Made by a program: the position numbers and the translations under genes. Shown in pieces: positions 1-8,800 of a DNA stretch of 44,567 nt; the stretch's first letter is position 1, and every line of letters starts with the position of its first letter. The stretch spans positions 1 to 44,567 of the forward strand of contig JAMPII010000014.1 of NCBI GenBank assembly GCA_023662835.1. The letters run 5' to 3'. The notes under the pieces are model-generated. The model was given only the letters and a program-made list of their open reading frames with translations, did not search any database and was not told where the DNA came from. This DNA is from Muribaculaceae bacterium. Its GTDB lineage: Bacteria > Bacteroidota > Bacteroidia > Bacteroidales > Muribaculaceae.

Positions 1-118
1 TGCTCGACGAAATAAAACGTATTAAAGAACTTAAACCCAAACTATATTTTAAATAGCAGAAAGATACAGAGAAGTTTTTATTTGAGAAAAACAATATATT
101 AATAGTAATTATAAGTGT

Positions 119-2044
119 ATGAAAGTAAGTAAATTATTTCTTGGCTTGATTGGTATTCTGGCCTTTGCTTCGTGTAGCGAAGACAATACAGTCAATCAAA
201 AGCCCGATGCACCCGAAGTGAACGGTGAAAGCCGATTTATGTCTGTAACAATTCGCAATGCCAACGGTGGCCGCGCTACCGGACAAACCGACGTCGACGT
301 ATATGAAAACGGTCTTGATCCCGAAAACGAGGTTAACTCGCTCCGTTTCTATTTCTTCGATAACGATGGCAATTCAGTCGCTGTTAAAGCTGACGGTACA
401 AACTTCTACGACTGCACCGAAATTGAACCCGACGGAGCTGATATGCCTAATGTAGAGAAAAAACTGCGTGCAGTTATTGTAATCAACACCGAATCAGGTG
501 ACAACGTTATGGACTTGCGCAAAATGGTTGCTGTTGCTAACATGCCGGCATCTGTGCTTGGTGCAACATCGAAAAGCCTTTCCGAACTTCGTGCTATTGT
601 TGAAGACTTTGCGGCGAATTTCGTTGAAAACACTGATGGATACGAAACATACAAAAGCTACAACAGCACCTCTGTTTCAGCATTGGCCAATCCCGGATTT
701 GTTATGACAAGCTCAACATTCGGAAGCGGCGAATATCAGTGTGAGGTTGAAATCAAGGCATCCGATATTAAAACCGACATCGATGTAGCAAAACAGAATC
801 CAGTTGATGTTTTCATCGAACGTGTTCTCGCTAAAGTCCGCGTTACAACAGCCTGGAACGAGTCAATGGAAGTTATCGACGTTACCTTCAACGGTAAGGC
901 AGCCAAAGCTATAGCCCTGAAAGAAAACAACGAAGCCAAAACCCCCATCACAGTAACTGGTAAAACCGACGGCGAACAGGTTTACGTAATCTTCACAGGC
1001 TGGGTTCCAACCGGTCTCACTTCAAGCTCTTACGCATTTAAGAAAGTTGACAGCACATGGAATCTCGGCTGGACATGGGCTGACAAAGCTTATTACCGTT
1101 CATACTGGGCTGAAAACCCCGTTGCTGACCCCGCTGATGGCCTGAAATATTTCTCACGTCTGGCAGCAACCGGTAAATTCGGAACACAGTCAGGCCGCGA
1201 ATATGATGGCGATTTCTACTACATTCAAGAAAATGCCGCTGCTCCCAATAATAATGGTAAAAAATCAGTCTACAATCCTGAAACACAGCTTAGCAACCGG
1301 TCGCAAGTATATCTTGGCGCACTGCTGGTAACGGTTAAAGATGGAGTAGCAACCGAACTCGAACTCAACGAATGGGGTGGTTCGAAGTACACAACCGAGC
1401 AGCTAGTTGCAGCCATGCTAAACGTTGCTCAGAATCAGGTATTCATCCGCTACGACGAAAACAAAACATCCACTGAGGATCCCGATGGCACCATTACAGA
1501 AGATGAAAGCTGGAAGTGGACATCGTTAACACCCGAAATGGTAGTAATGACATCCGGTATCGATATCTTTGGTGACGATCTCTTCAATGCAGAAAACGAC
1601 AAACGTTACCTGTCGTACCTTCAGCTTGTCGACAACGCTGCAATCGCGGCTCTCTTCCCCGGTTGGGATGGTAAGTTCTATAGCTCAAGCGAACTCGAAG
1701 AGGAAATCACCCGCGACGAAGTTAACGCTATATTCACCAGCATGCCAGGCACTATGTCGTGGGAGGGTGGTAAGACATATTACTACGCCGATCTGAAGAA
1801 CCTCTTGAATGCTGAAGACTTCGACGAAGAAGGTGGATATGGTGTTGTACGTAACACGATCTACGACGTTGAACTGAACACAGTATATGGTTTAGGTACA
1901 CCCATCTACGATCCCAAAAACGGCGACGGCAACAAGAAAATTATTATTCCGCAGAAGCCTACACCCGACTACGCATACATCGGCGCTCGTATCAACATTC
2001 TATCATGGCGCGTTGTTAAACAAGGTGTTAACCTCGAATGGTGA
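119..2044 (+). CDS. Mfa1-like major fimbrillin (type V pilus stalk subunit), lipoprotein precursor
   Basis: Predicted major shaft subunit of a type V (Mfa/FimA-class) fimbria, 641 residues. A signal peptide ends in a lipobox (FASC, lipidated Cys19), so the precursor should travel as a lipoprotein to the outer membrane. At residues 52-54 there is an Arg-Ala-Thr in a position comparable to the Arg-Ala site where P. gingivalis Mfa1 is cut by Arg-gingipain before strand-exchange polymerisation. The C-terminus (INILSWRVVKQGVNLEW) matches the conserved Mfa1-type end that acts as the donor strand in this family. It is the first gene of the fimbrial locus; a hairpin and a 214-base gap separate it from the anchor gene, as expected for a subunit needed in large excess. 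The start is the first ATG preceding a good signal peptide. The upstream 118 bases are AT-rich with no convincing promoter; the promoter may lie outside the window. Family assignment is fairly sure; cleavage is inferred. Confidence 0.85.
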   Translation: MKVSKLFLGLIGILAFASCSEDNTVNQKPDAPEVNGESRFMSVTIRNANGGRATGQTDVDVYENGLDPENEVNSLRFYFFDNDGNSVAVKADGTNFYDCTEIEPDGADMPNVEKKLRAVIVINTESGDNVMDLRKMVAVANMPASVLGATSKSLSELRAIVEDFAANFVENTDGYETYKSYNSTSVSALANPGFVMTSSTFGSGEYQCEVEIKASDIKTDIDVAKQNPVDVFIERVLAKVRVTTAWNESMEVIDVTFNGKAAKAIALKENNEAKTPITVTGKTDGEQVYVIFTGWVPTGLTSSSYAFKKVDSTWNLGWTWADKAYYRSYWAENPVADPADGLKYFSRLAATGKFGTQSGREYDGDFYYIQENAAAPNNNGKKSVYNPETQLSNRSQVYLGALLVTVKDGVATELELNEWGGSKYTTEQLVAAMLNVAQNQVFIRYDENKTSTEDPDGTITEDESWKWTSLTPEMVVMTSGIDIFGDDLFNAENDKRYLSYLQLVDNAAIAALFPGWDGKFYSSSELEEEITRDEVNAIFTSMPGTMSWEGGKTYYYADLKNLLNAEDFDEEGGYGVVRNTIYDVELNTVYGLGTPIYDPKNGDGNKKIIIPQKPTPDYAYIGARINILSWRVVKQGVNLEW

Positions 2045-2103
2045 TGACATCTCGCTTAAAAACAAACTATTTTAAAGCACTTCTTTTCTAAACTCTAAAT
2101 ACC

Positions 2104-2136
2104 AGGTGGCGGGTTGCCCGTCAATCCGCCACCTTT
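2104..2136 (+). terminator. Hairpin between major fimbrillin and anchor genes (terminator or attenuator)
   Basis: A perfect 9-bp stem, AGGTGGCGG (2104-2112) with CCGCCACCT (2126-2134), with a 13-base loop and only a short T run after it. The T tract is weak, so partial termination or 3'-end protection of the mfa1 transcript is as likely as full termination. It sits 60 bases after the stop codon of the major subunit. Confidence 0.55.
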
Positions 2137-2176
2137 CCAACTCTCCAATCACTACTTCCAACTCTCTCCAACTCTC
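2137..2176 (+). repeat. Three direct copies of CCAACTCTC
   Basis: The 9-mer CCAACTCTC occurs at 2137-2145, 2158-2166 and 2168-2176 in a pyrimidine-rich, G-poor stretch just after the hairpin and before the anchor gene. No ORF or known element explains it. It might be slippage-prone low-complexity DNA or a binding site array. Confidence 0.6.
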
Positions 2177-2258
2177 CCATTCATTAATCTGAAAATTCTC
2201 TACGGTCGATCAGAAGGCCAGTAGTCTATCATATATCTCACAAAAATCCTTCAAGGAA

Positions 2259-3320
2259 ATGAGTCTTAACCTGAACATCAAAAAAATCGGAATTTTTCTT
2301 TCAGCGATTTTCGCCATTCAAATGCTTTTTACCTCGTGCGACGGCGTCATTTATGAGGACGAAGGCGATTGCGATGTTGTATATCGTGTAAAATTCCGCT
2401 ATGATATGAACATGAAATATGCCGATGCATTTGCCCACGAAGTGAAATCGGTAAAACTTTATGTGTTCGACACCGCCGGAAAGCTTGTATGGCAAACCGC
2501 CGAGAGTGGTGAAGAACTCGCCCGCGAAGGTTATTCCATCGTGTTGCCGCTTAATCCCGGCAACTATCGTCTGGCCGCCTGGTGCGGTTTGGATAACGGC
2601 GAGTCGTTCACGGTTCCCGAAATTCAAGTCGGAAATGCCCACGAAGAGATTCATTGCCGTTTGAATCGTGTTTATGAAGGCAGTCAGGCCTGCTCAAAGG
2701 ATGATCTTCATGCCTTGTTCCATGGTATTCTGGATGTTAATCTTCCTGATGCCGGCTACGAGGGCGGTGAATTCGTTTATACTATCCCACTGGTAAAGGA
2801 TACGAACGTTTTCCGTATCACATTGCAGCACCTCTCGGGCGAACACCTGAACGAGCGCGATTTCACTTTCCACATCGAAGACACCAACGGCTGGATGGCT
2901 CACGACAATTCGCTCAACGACGACGAGCCAATTAAATACCATGCCTGGTCGGTATATTCCGGTACCGCCGGTGTCGACACGTATCCCGAAGCAAGCCGTG
3001 CTATCGAAAACGTTCGCGTGGTTGTGGCCGAATTAACCGTAGCCCGATTGGTAGAGCGCGACTGGAACAAGTACACTAAACCGATGCTCGTTGTCCGCGC
3101 TTCAGCCGACGGCAAATTAATTGCACGTGTGCCCATCATCGACTACGCCCTCCTTGTCAAGGGCGAGCACAATGTTGGCATGAGCAATCAGGAGTTCCTC
3201 GACCGCAACGATACCTACAACATGACTTTCTTCCTCGATAACAATCTGCGCTGGCTTGGAACAGAAATCAATATCCATTCATGGCGTCTCGTACGCGACA
3301 AAACCGAACTTGATTCATGA
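2259..3320 (+). CDS. FimB/Mfa2-family fimbrial anchor lipoprotein
   Basis: Predicted outer-membrane anchor subunit (Mfa2/FimB family), 353 residues. The signal peptide ends in lipobox FTSC with lipidated Cys27. The early mature region has a Cys-rich segment followed by the family pattern YDMNMKYADAF and a fimbrillin-like strand ending KLYVFD (about residues 45-70). In P. gingivalis Mfa2 stays in the outer membrane, caps the fimbria base and limits its length. Unlike the other fimbrial subunits here it shows no basic-Ala-Thr/Pro processing site near the N-terminus, which fits a subunit that keeps its lipid anchor. Its stop overlaps the possible ATG of the next gene (ATGA at 3317), so the accessory genes are translationally linked. 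Start is ATG at 2259. Confidence 0.8.
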   Translation: MSLNLNIKKIGIFLSAIFAIQMLFTSCDGVIYEDEGDCDVVYRVKFRYDMNMKYADAFAHEVKSVKLYVFDTAGKLVWQTAESGEELAREGYSIVLPLNPGNYRLAAWCGLDNGESFTVPEIQVGNAHEEIHCRLNRVYEGSQACSKDDLHALFHGILDVNLPDAGYEGGEFVYTIPLVKDTNVFRITLQHLSGEHLNERDFTFHIEDTNGWMAHDNSLNDDEPIKYHAWSVYSGTAGVDTYPEASRAIENVRVVVAELTVARLVERDWNKYTKPMLVVRASADGKLIARVPIIDYALLVKGEHNVGMSNQEFLDRNDTYNMTFFLDNNLRWLGTEINIHSWRLVRDKTELDS

Positions 3321-3337
3321 TAAATTACGCACCAATC

Positions 3338-4471
3338 ATGCGAAATTTTTGTCAACATATTATATTCTTTCTGACACCGGTTGTATTGTCGGTAGCGCTA
3401 ACTGCATGCAGTGAGCACGAAAACGATCCGCATGGAAACGATGATATTTGCAAGATAGGCATCTACATCCAAACCGGGAAACCCGACAACACGCTGTCGA
3501 AAGCCCCCACAACTCCAACGGGAGGTTACGACTCAGGCTACGGCTATGAAAACTTCATAGGCGTAACCGACGGTGACTTCCGGGTCGTTGTATACGATAA
3601 AAACGACCAATGGCTTCTTACAGCCGAAATGCCTACAATCACTCCTCAGTATGAGCTGCCCAATTCCAAAACCTATCTGCTCGAATTCGGAGTAGGTGAG
3701 GAAACACTCCTAAAGATGGGTTCCTCATTTAAAATTGCAATCTTTGCCAACTGGCAGCACAACTATCCGGTGTTTAACCGCGTAGGCAACGGAAATCTGA
3801 ACAGCCTTTTCGATGAGGTTGCCGACAGCTGGCTAATCGACTACTCTGCCGGCCTACCGGGCTGGAATCTGGCTGACGACGACCGCATAGCCATGTATGG
3901 CGTAACTCAGTTCGATAATATCAATCTGGAGTTGGGCACTCGTGTGCATATCGGCACAATACATCTTCTCCGCGCAATGGCAAAAGTGATCGTGCGCGAC
4001 GCCGCTGATTCCGAAGATCATCTGTCGGCCGCTTCGCTTACCCGCCATCTGTCAAAGGCCGTACCTATGCCTGAGAAAGTGACCCACCAGTATCATTATG
4101 TTTTCGACGACTACGAAAAAGATTACGACAACGGGCGCGGACCCTCGCTTCCTGTAGCCGATTATGAGACTGCCGTCAAAGCACCACTGCAAAAAAACAG
4201 CGATTCGGAGTTCGTGATATACGTTCCTGAATTCAAAAACAAGGGCAAGGCCGACGAAGATCAGTGTCGCATTTGGCTACACTACGATTCCGACGGACAA
4301 AGTGGAGCTATTGAATTCAAATACTACTCCGGGACTCGCGAAGGAGAAACAATGGACATAATGCGAAACAATATCTACATATTTGAGCTGCAGCGAACCC
4401 CGACAAGCATCAAGCCCACTGTATTTGTTCGTCCATGGTTTCTTAGGCGACAACCAACGATCATAATGTAA
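3338..4471 (+). CDS. Accessory fimbrillin-like lipoprotein (Mfa3/Mfa4-type)
   Basis: Putative accessory or tip-proximal fimbrial subunit, about 377 residues. The ATG at 3338 gives a compact signal peptide with lipobox LTAC (Cys24); an in-frame ATG at 3317 overlapping the preceding stop (ATGA) would add seven residues and cannot be excluded. A Lys-Ala-Pro at residues 55-57 lies where fimbrillins carry the protease site before their first strand. The region reading FRVVVYDKND resembles the first strand pair of fimbrillin N-domains, and the C-terminal segment with MRNNIYIFELQ resembles the closing strand of Mfa-type subunits. Position between anchor and further subunits supports a role in fimbria assembly. 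The exact family (Mfa3 versus Mfa4 class) cannot be decided by eye. Confidence 0.7.
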   Translation: MRNFCQHIIFFLTPVVLSVALTACSEHENDPHGNDDICKIGIYIQTGKPDNTLSKAPTTPTGGYDSGYGYENFIGVTDGDFRVVVYDKNDQWLLTAEMPTITPQYELPNSKTYLLEFGVGEETLLKMGSSFKIAIFANWQHNYPVFNRVGNGNLNSLFDEVADSWLIDYSAGLPGWNLADDDRIAMYGVTQFDNINLELGTRVHIGTIHLLRAMAKVIVRDAADSEDHLSAASLTRHLSKAVPMPEKVTHQYHYVFDDYEKDYDNGRGPSLPVADYETAVKAPLQKNSDSEFVIYVPEFKNKGKADEDQCRIWLHYDSDGQSGAIEFKYYSGTREGETMDIMRNNIYIFELQRTPTSIKPTVFVRPWFLRRQPTIIM

Positions 4472-4502
4472 AAAACCGCATTATCACACACACATACACG
4501 AC

Positions 4503-5819
4503 ATGAAAAATAAGCTAATCAATACCTCTCTATTTATAATTGCAATATTCCTGTCGGTTTCGTGTTCAACCGATAACGATTCGTCCGCGCTGTCGCAAAC
4601 CAAGGTCAGTGTGGCCATATCATGCAACGCCAGCCGCTCAAAGGCGACAGATGCCGCTGCCCTCCCCGGCAACGAGCTTATAAACGATTGGTGGATGGCT
4701 TTCGTCGACAAAAACACACGCCAGGTTAAAGGTGTGTTCCATCGTCCGGCCGAAAACAATGGCGCCGTAGAGCGCGAAACTTATGCGGTCGATTTCACCT
4801 TCGGCAAATTCCTTGTTTACGCATTTGCCAACATAACAGAAGCAGAATTGCAGCAAAACGCAGGCATCAGTTTCATCCCAGGACAAAAGCTTACAGCCGA
4901 CGTCGCCTCGGCTGTATGGAACGCCGACGCTACTGCCGAGGCTACTGCCAATATACCGATGAGCGGATTTTTGGAAGTGGAGATAAAGTCGGGACGCGTC
5001 AACGAGTTCGATGTTGAGGTTGTACGGCTATGGTCAAAAATGCAGATCGAAATAGAAAACGCCACCGGCGAGCAAATTAAGGTTGGCAATATTTCCCTCA
5101 TGCCCGCTAAAAACAATGGCGCGGTCAAGTTGCTCCCCGATTACGCTTCCCTTGAGCACGCACCCGTATTGCCCGCCGGCGCAACATTCTCAGAACTGCT
5201 ACGCCCCATAAACCAGAATATAGCCTATCAGAGCACTTACTACGACACATTTTATATGCTGGAAAGCTCGGCAACGTCCCATCCTACTGAACATTACGTT
5301 GTAAAAGCCGAAGTTGAACGCGCTTCCGAACGCAAAGAAACCATCACAGCCCAGACCAGCGAACTGCAGTGGATTAACCGCAACGATCAAATAGTTTTGC
5401 CACTGAAAATTGTAGGTTTTTCACTTGCGTTCAAAATCCTGTTTTATCCTCCTATCGGAGGCTATCCGGCTGTGCTTGTCGAAGAAAAATCCGACGAATA
5501 CTATGCAAAATTCGGGTCGTCGGGCAAATTTGTCTTAAATACAAAGGTAACCGATAGCTCCGACTATATCCTCGCGCCAGACGAGTACACTATTGCAACT
5601 CCGCTGACTATAAACGATCCTTCGGGTATATTTTCTATCAAACCCACTGTCGACCCCACTACATATGAAATTGTAGGTGAATTGGCCCAAGGCGATAAAA
5701 CGGGCACAGCCACAGTTAAATTCGATGTAACGGCCACATATAAGGGCGATGAAACGCCAATCTCATACACATTTTCCCGAACTTTATACATCATTCGCCA
5801 ATGTACAGATATAAATTAA
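4503..5819 (+). CDS. Fimbrillin-like accessory lipoprotein
   Basis: Lipoprotein of 438 residues with lipobox SVSC (Cys21) and a Lys-Ala-Thr at residues 47-49, the same type of basic-Ala site seen in the major subunit. The segment after it (INDWWMAFVDKN) resembles the first fimbrillin strand. The C-terminal ~120 residues look like an extra beta-sandwich domain (strands with regular Thr/Tyr/Val pattern, ending RTLYIIRQ). I infer a minor subunit near the tip of the fimbria, possibly the one that holds the giant protein encoded next, because the two genes overlap by 19 bases. It follows the preceding gene after 31 bases. Fimbrial assignment rests on context plus these weak motifs; specific role is uncertain. 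Confidence 0.6.
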   Translation: MKNKLINTSLFIIAIFLSVSCSTDNDSSALSQTKVSVAISCNASRSKATDAAALPGNELINDWWMAFVDKNTRQVKGVFHRPAENNGAVERETYAVDFTFGKFLVYAFANITEAELQQNAGISFIPGQKLTADVASAVWNADATAEATANIPMSGFLEVEIKSGRVNEFDVEVVRLWSKMQIEIENATGEQIKVGNISLMPAKNNGAVKLLPDYASLEHAPVLPAGATFSELLRPINQNIAYQSTYYDTFYMLESSATSHPTEHYVVKAEVERASERKETITAQTSELQWINRNDQIVLPLKIVGFSLAFKILFYPPIGGYPAVLVEEKSDEYYAKFGSSGKFVLNTKVTDSSDYILAPDEYTIATPLTINDPSGIFSIKPTVDPTTYEIVGELAQGDKTGTATVKFDVTATYKGDETPISYTFSRTLYIIRQCTDIN

Positions 5820-8800
5820 TCATACTCACAATATTCACTATCATATTGGGCGCAATCAGCATTGTGCCTGCTTTTGGTAGTACCCGCCTGATAAGCGACA
5901 AATCGCAGTTGTGGTCCAATGCTATCGATCCGGCTTATCCAATTGACAATTTGCTGGATGACAAATTAAATACTGTGTTTATAACGCGCAATGACGTTAA
6001 TACCGAGCAACATTACCTAACGGTAACGTTGCCTGAGGACTTCAGTATGTCACAGGATAATGAGAATCTTGTTGTTGTACTAACACGTCCCAACCGACTT
6101 GAAGCAAATACACCTACCGTGCGAAACCCCACGGCTATGGAGGTGCATTATTCTCTCAATGGTAAAGATTGGGAGGACGATGTGTTATGCCGCGTATACT
6201 TCATCAACCGTGGTTCTGGAACAACCGAACTTTCCGAGCCGTTACCATACGCTAAATTAAACGACCGTATCAATGCAATTACGCCCGGCAAGACAATAAA
6301 TGATGTAAAAGCCCTGAAGTTTATCGTGACAATGAACAACGGTAAGTACATCATTGGGAAAGATGACGATGGAAAAGGTATCCGTCCGATGATTCTAGCC
6401 GGTTTTCAAATTTACAAAGCCATCGACGGCGAAAAAGTGGTGGGTCGCTGGGTTGACCGCTTCCACCTTGACACAGACATAAACAAGAGGTATTACAATT
6501 ATAAGTTCGTTAATACCCAAGGCCCGCTTCACGAGGCAAACCGCAAATCTTACGGCGACAACGGGGAAGGAATATTGGATAGCCTCGGAGGTTGGGAGTA
6601 TTTTGCCAAAACTGATTCGGCAGAGTGGTTATTAGACAAGGAATACCTTGCCAAGCATGGCATAAACATGCCCGATTTCAGCTTCATCACTTCCAAAAAT
6701 GACACACTGATAACCAATCCCAATCTAAAGCTTCAACGCACCGCAACAGTTGAGCATGTGCTATATGCCGTTCAGGGCGAGCCTATCGCTTTGCTGCCAT
6801 TCTACACTCTGCCTTATAATGCATCTTACAATGAAAATTTTATGCACTGGTATGATTATACCACCGGCAAACAAGTTGAAGACTTAAATCACACTGAACT
6901 TCTTGATTTTGCTGTAGATGCCTCCGGAGTTTTCCGTTCAAAAAACCATGGATGGTATGCAAGCTCCTTATTCAGAACCGATGAGTATGAAACATACGAG
7001 GAAAAATTTACCATTAGATCTGTTGACGATTATAAAAGATTTGTAGACAAAGTCAATAACGAGGGTATCGCCAATTTGTCAGTCGAACTTTTGGAAAATC
7101 TGGATTTCAAAGGTGAGACGATAGATCCTATAGGAACAGTTTCAAGCCCTTGGAGTGGCAAGTTTATAGGTAATAATAAGACAATTTCAAATATAGTAAT
7201 AAAAGGATGGGGTGAAGGCGTCGGATTATTTGGGAACGTTACCGACGGTGCGCTTATCGAAAATCTTATAATTGATAAAAGTTGCAAAATAGAAGGTCAA
7301 GGCTGGGTAGGCGTAGTAGGTATACTACGCGTCGGGGGCACACTAACCTTGCAAGGCGTGATAAATCATGCTGATGTTAATGCTACAGGTAATGTTGGCG
7401 GGCTTCTCGGAGGTGTTCAATCTGAGACACCTAAGGATGTGGTACTGAACATATTCAACTGTGCCTTTACTGGTAAAATAATAAATAAAAAAACTATTGA
7501 GCAGGGCCTTGTTGCCGGCTGGCTCGGCCGAGGCAAAAACAATGCCGACAAACTCAAGATTCATGTAAACTTTAAAAATATCATACTCTCTGGCTCTCAT
7601 ACTCAAACTGATGCCGGAATGGAGATCTATCGTTATAAAAAAGGTCAAGAAAACAACTATGTATTTAATATCGATACTGCGTCCTGTTATGAAGTAAACG
7701 GATATCAAGGATGGTCCCAGTATGACACAGAGGCTGTCAATACCTCTGATTTTTTGGAAAATTTTGCCCAGGGTGAATGGACTGTAGGTCCTAATGGTTT
7801 CCCATTGTCGAAAATATTCGGCACAGAAATCGAACATGGCCGTCTGATTATGGCCGGTGGAATTAATCCGGGTCGTCAGCACGGTACATATGCAACATTC
7901 ATGCACCCTCGCGACCCATTTGCCGATTCAGGCGATATGCGCGAGCTGTGCAAAGACGAATTTATCATCGCTGCCGATATGGCTCAAGGATTTAACCTGG
8001 CGAATAATGTTAATGATAAAGACAGCACCATTATTGAGCCTACAATTCAGTTTCGCCACATATTTAGAGTGAAAGACGGCAAACAGTTTGCCGACTCAAA
8101 TATGGCGGATGAAAAAGGCAACCGCGAGTTTATTCGGAAAAATCTTCGTCATATAACTGCCACGGCTGGTACATACTTCCAGGTACGTCTCGACTTCCCC
8201 TATCCGGTGGAATCGACCACCCGAGGTGTTTTCTATTACAAAATAGACAACACCGATTACCGTCGAATCTGCTCTCGCTATTTCCGTGTTTATAAAGACG
8301 GCGAACTAATTCAGGACAGAGATGAGGAAACTGGGAAAATGTGGGTGTACAATAAATCGAATATAGTTGAAAAGCAAGAAGATGCCATCTTCTATGCTAC
8401 AGCAATATTCGACGGTCAAGGTTCACGTAATGTCGACGGCATAAATTATTATTTGTGCGGTGGAGGAGGTCACTTTTACCGAATGATGGCATGTAACGAA
8501 AAAAATGCTACCTCCGGACGATATACCGTACAAGTGGTGGGCACCGATTATGAGGGACACACAATTAAACTCGCCGACAGTCCCGACGTCGATTTACTGG
8601 TTCAAGAATTTCAAATAACATTTTTGCCCGAGGAATCAGCTGTACTCGCAACTGAGGAGGATCTCAAATCAACATATCCACAATTCACAAACGAGAACCT
8701 CGAGAAGCGCTATGGCGCTCCGTCCGATGTAATCAACTTCGACGAGTACCGCTTCCTTGAAGTTGCCGATAGCCTGCCATCTAAAAAACCGGAATATTAT

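Noticed and set aside
7343-7906. A 187-codon open frame on the minus strand inside the giant adhesin gene
   Set aside because: It lies opposite a strongly supported gene, has no recognisable family features or signal, and no start context; it is a shadow frame.
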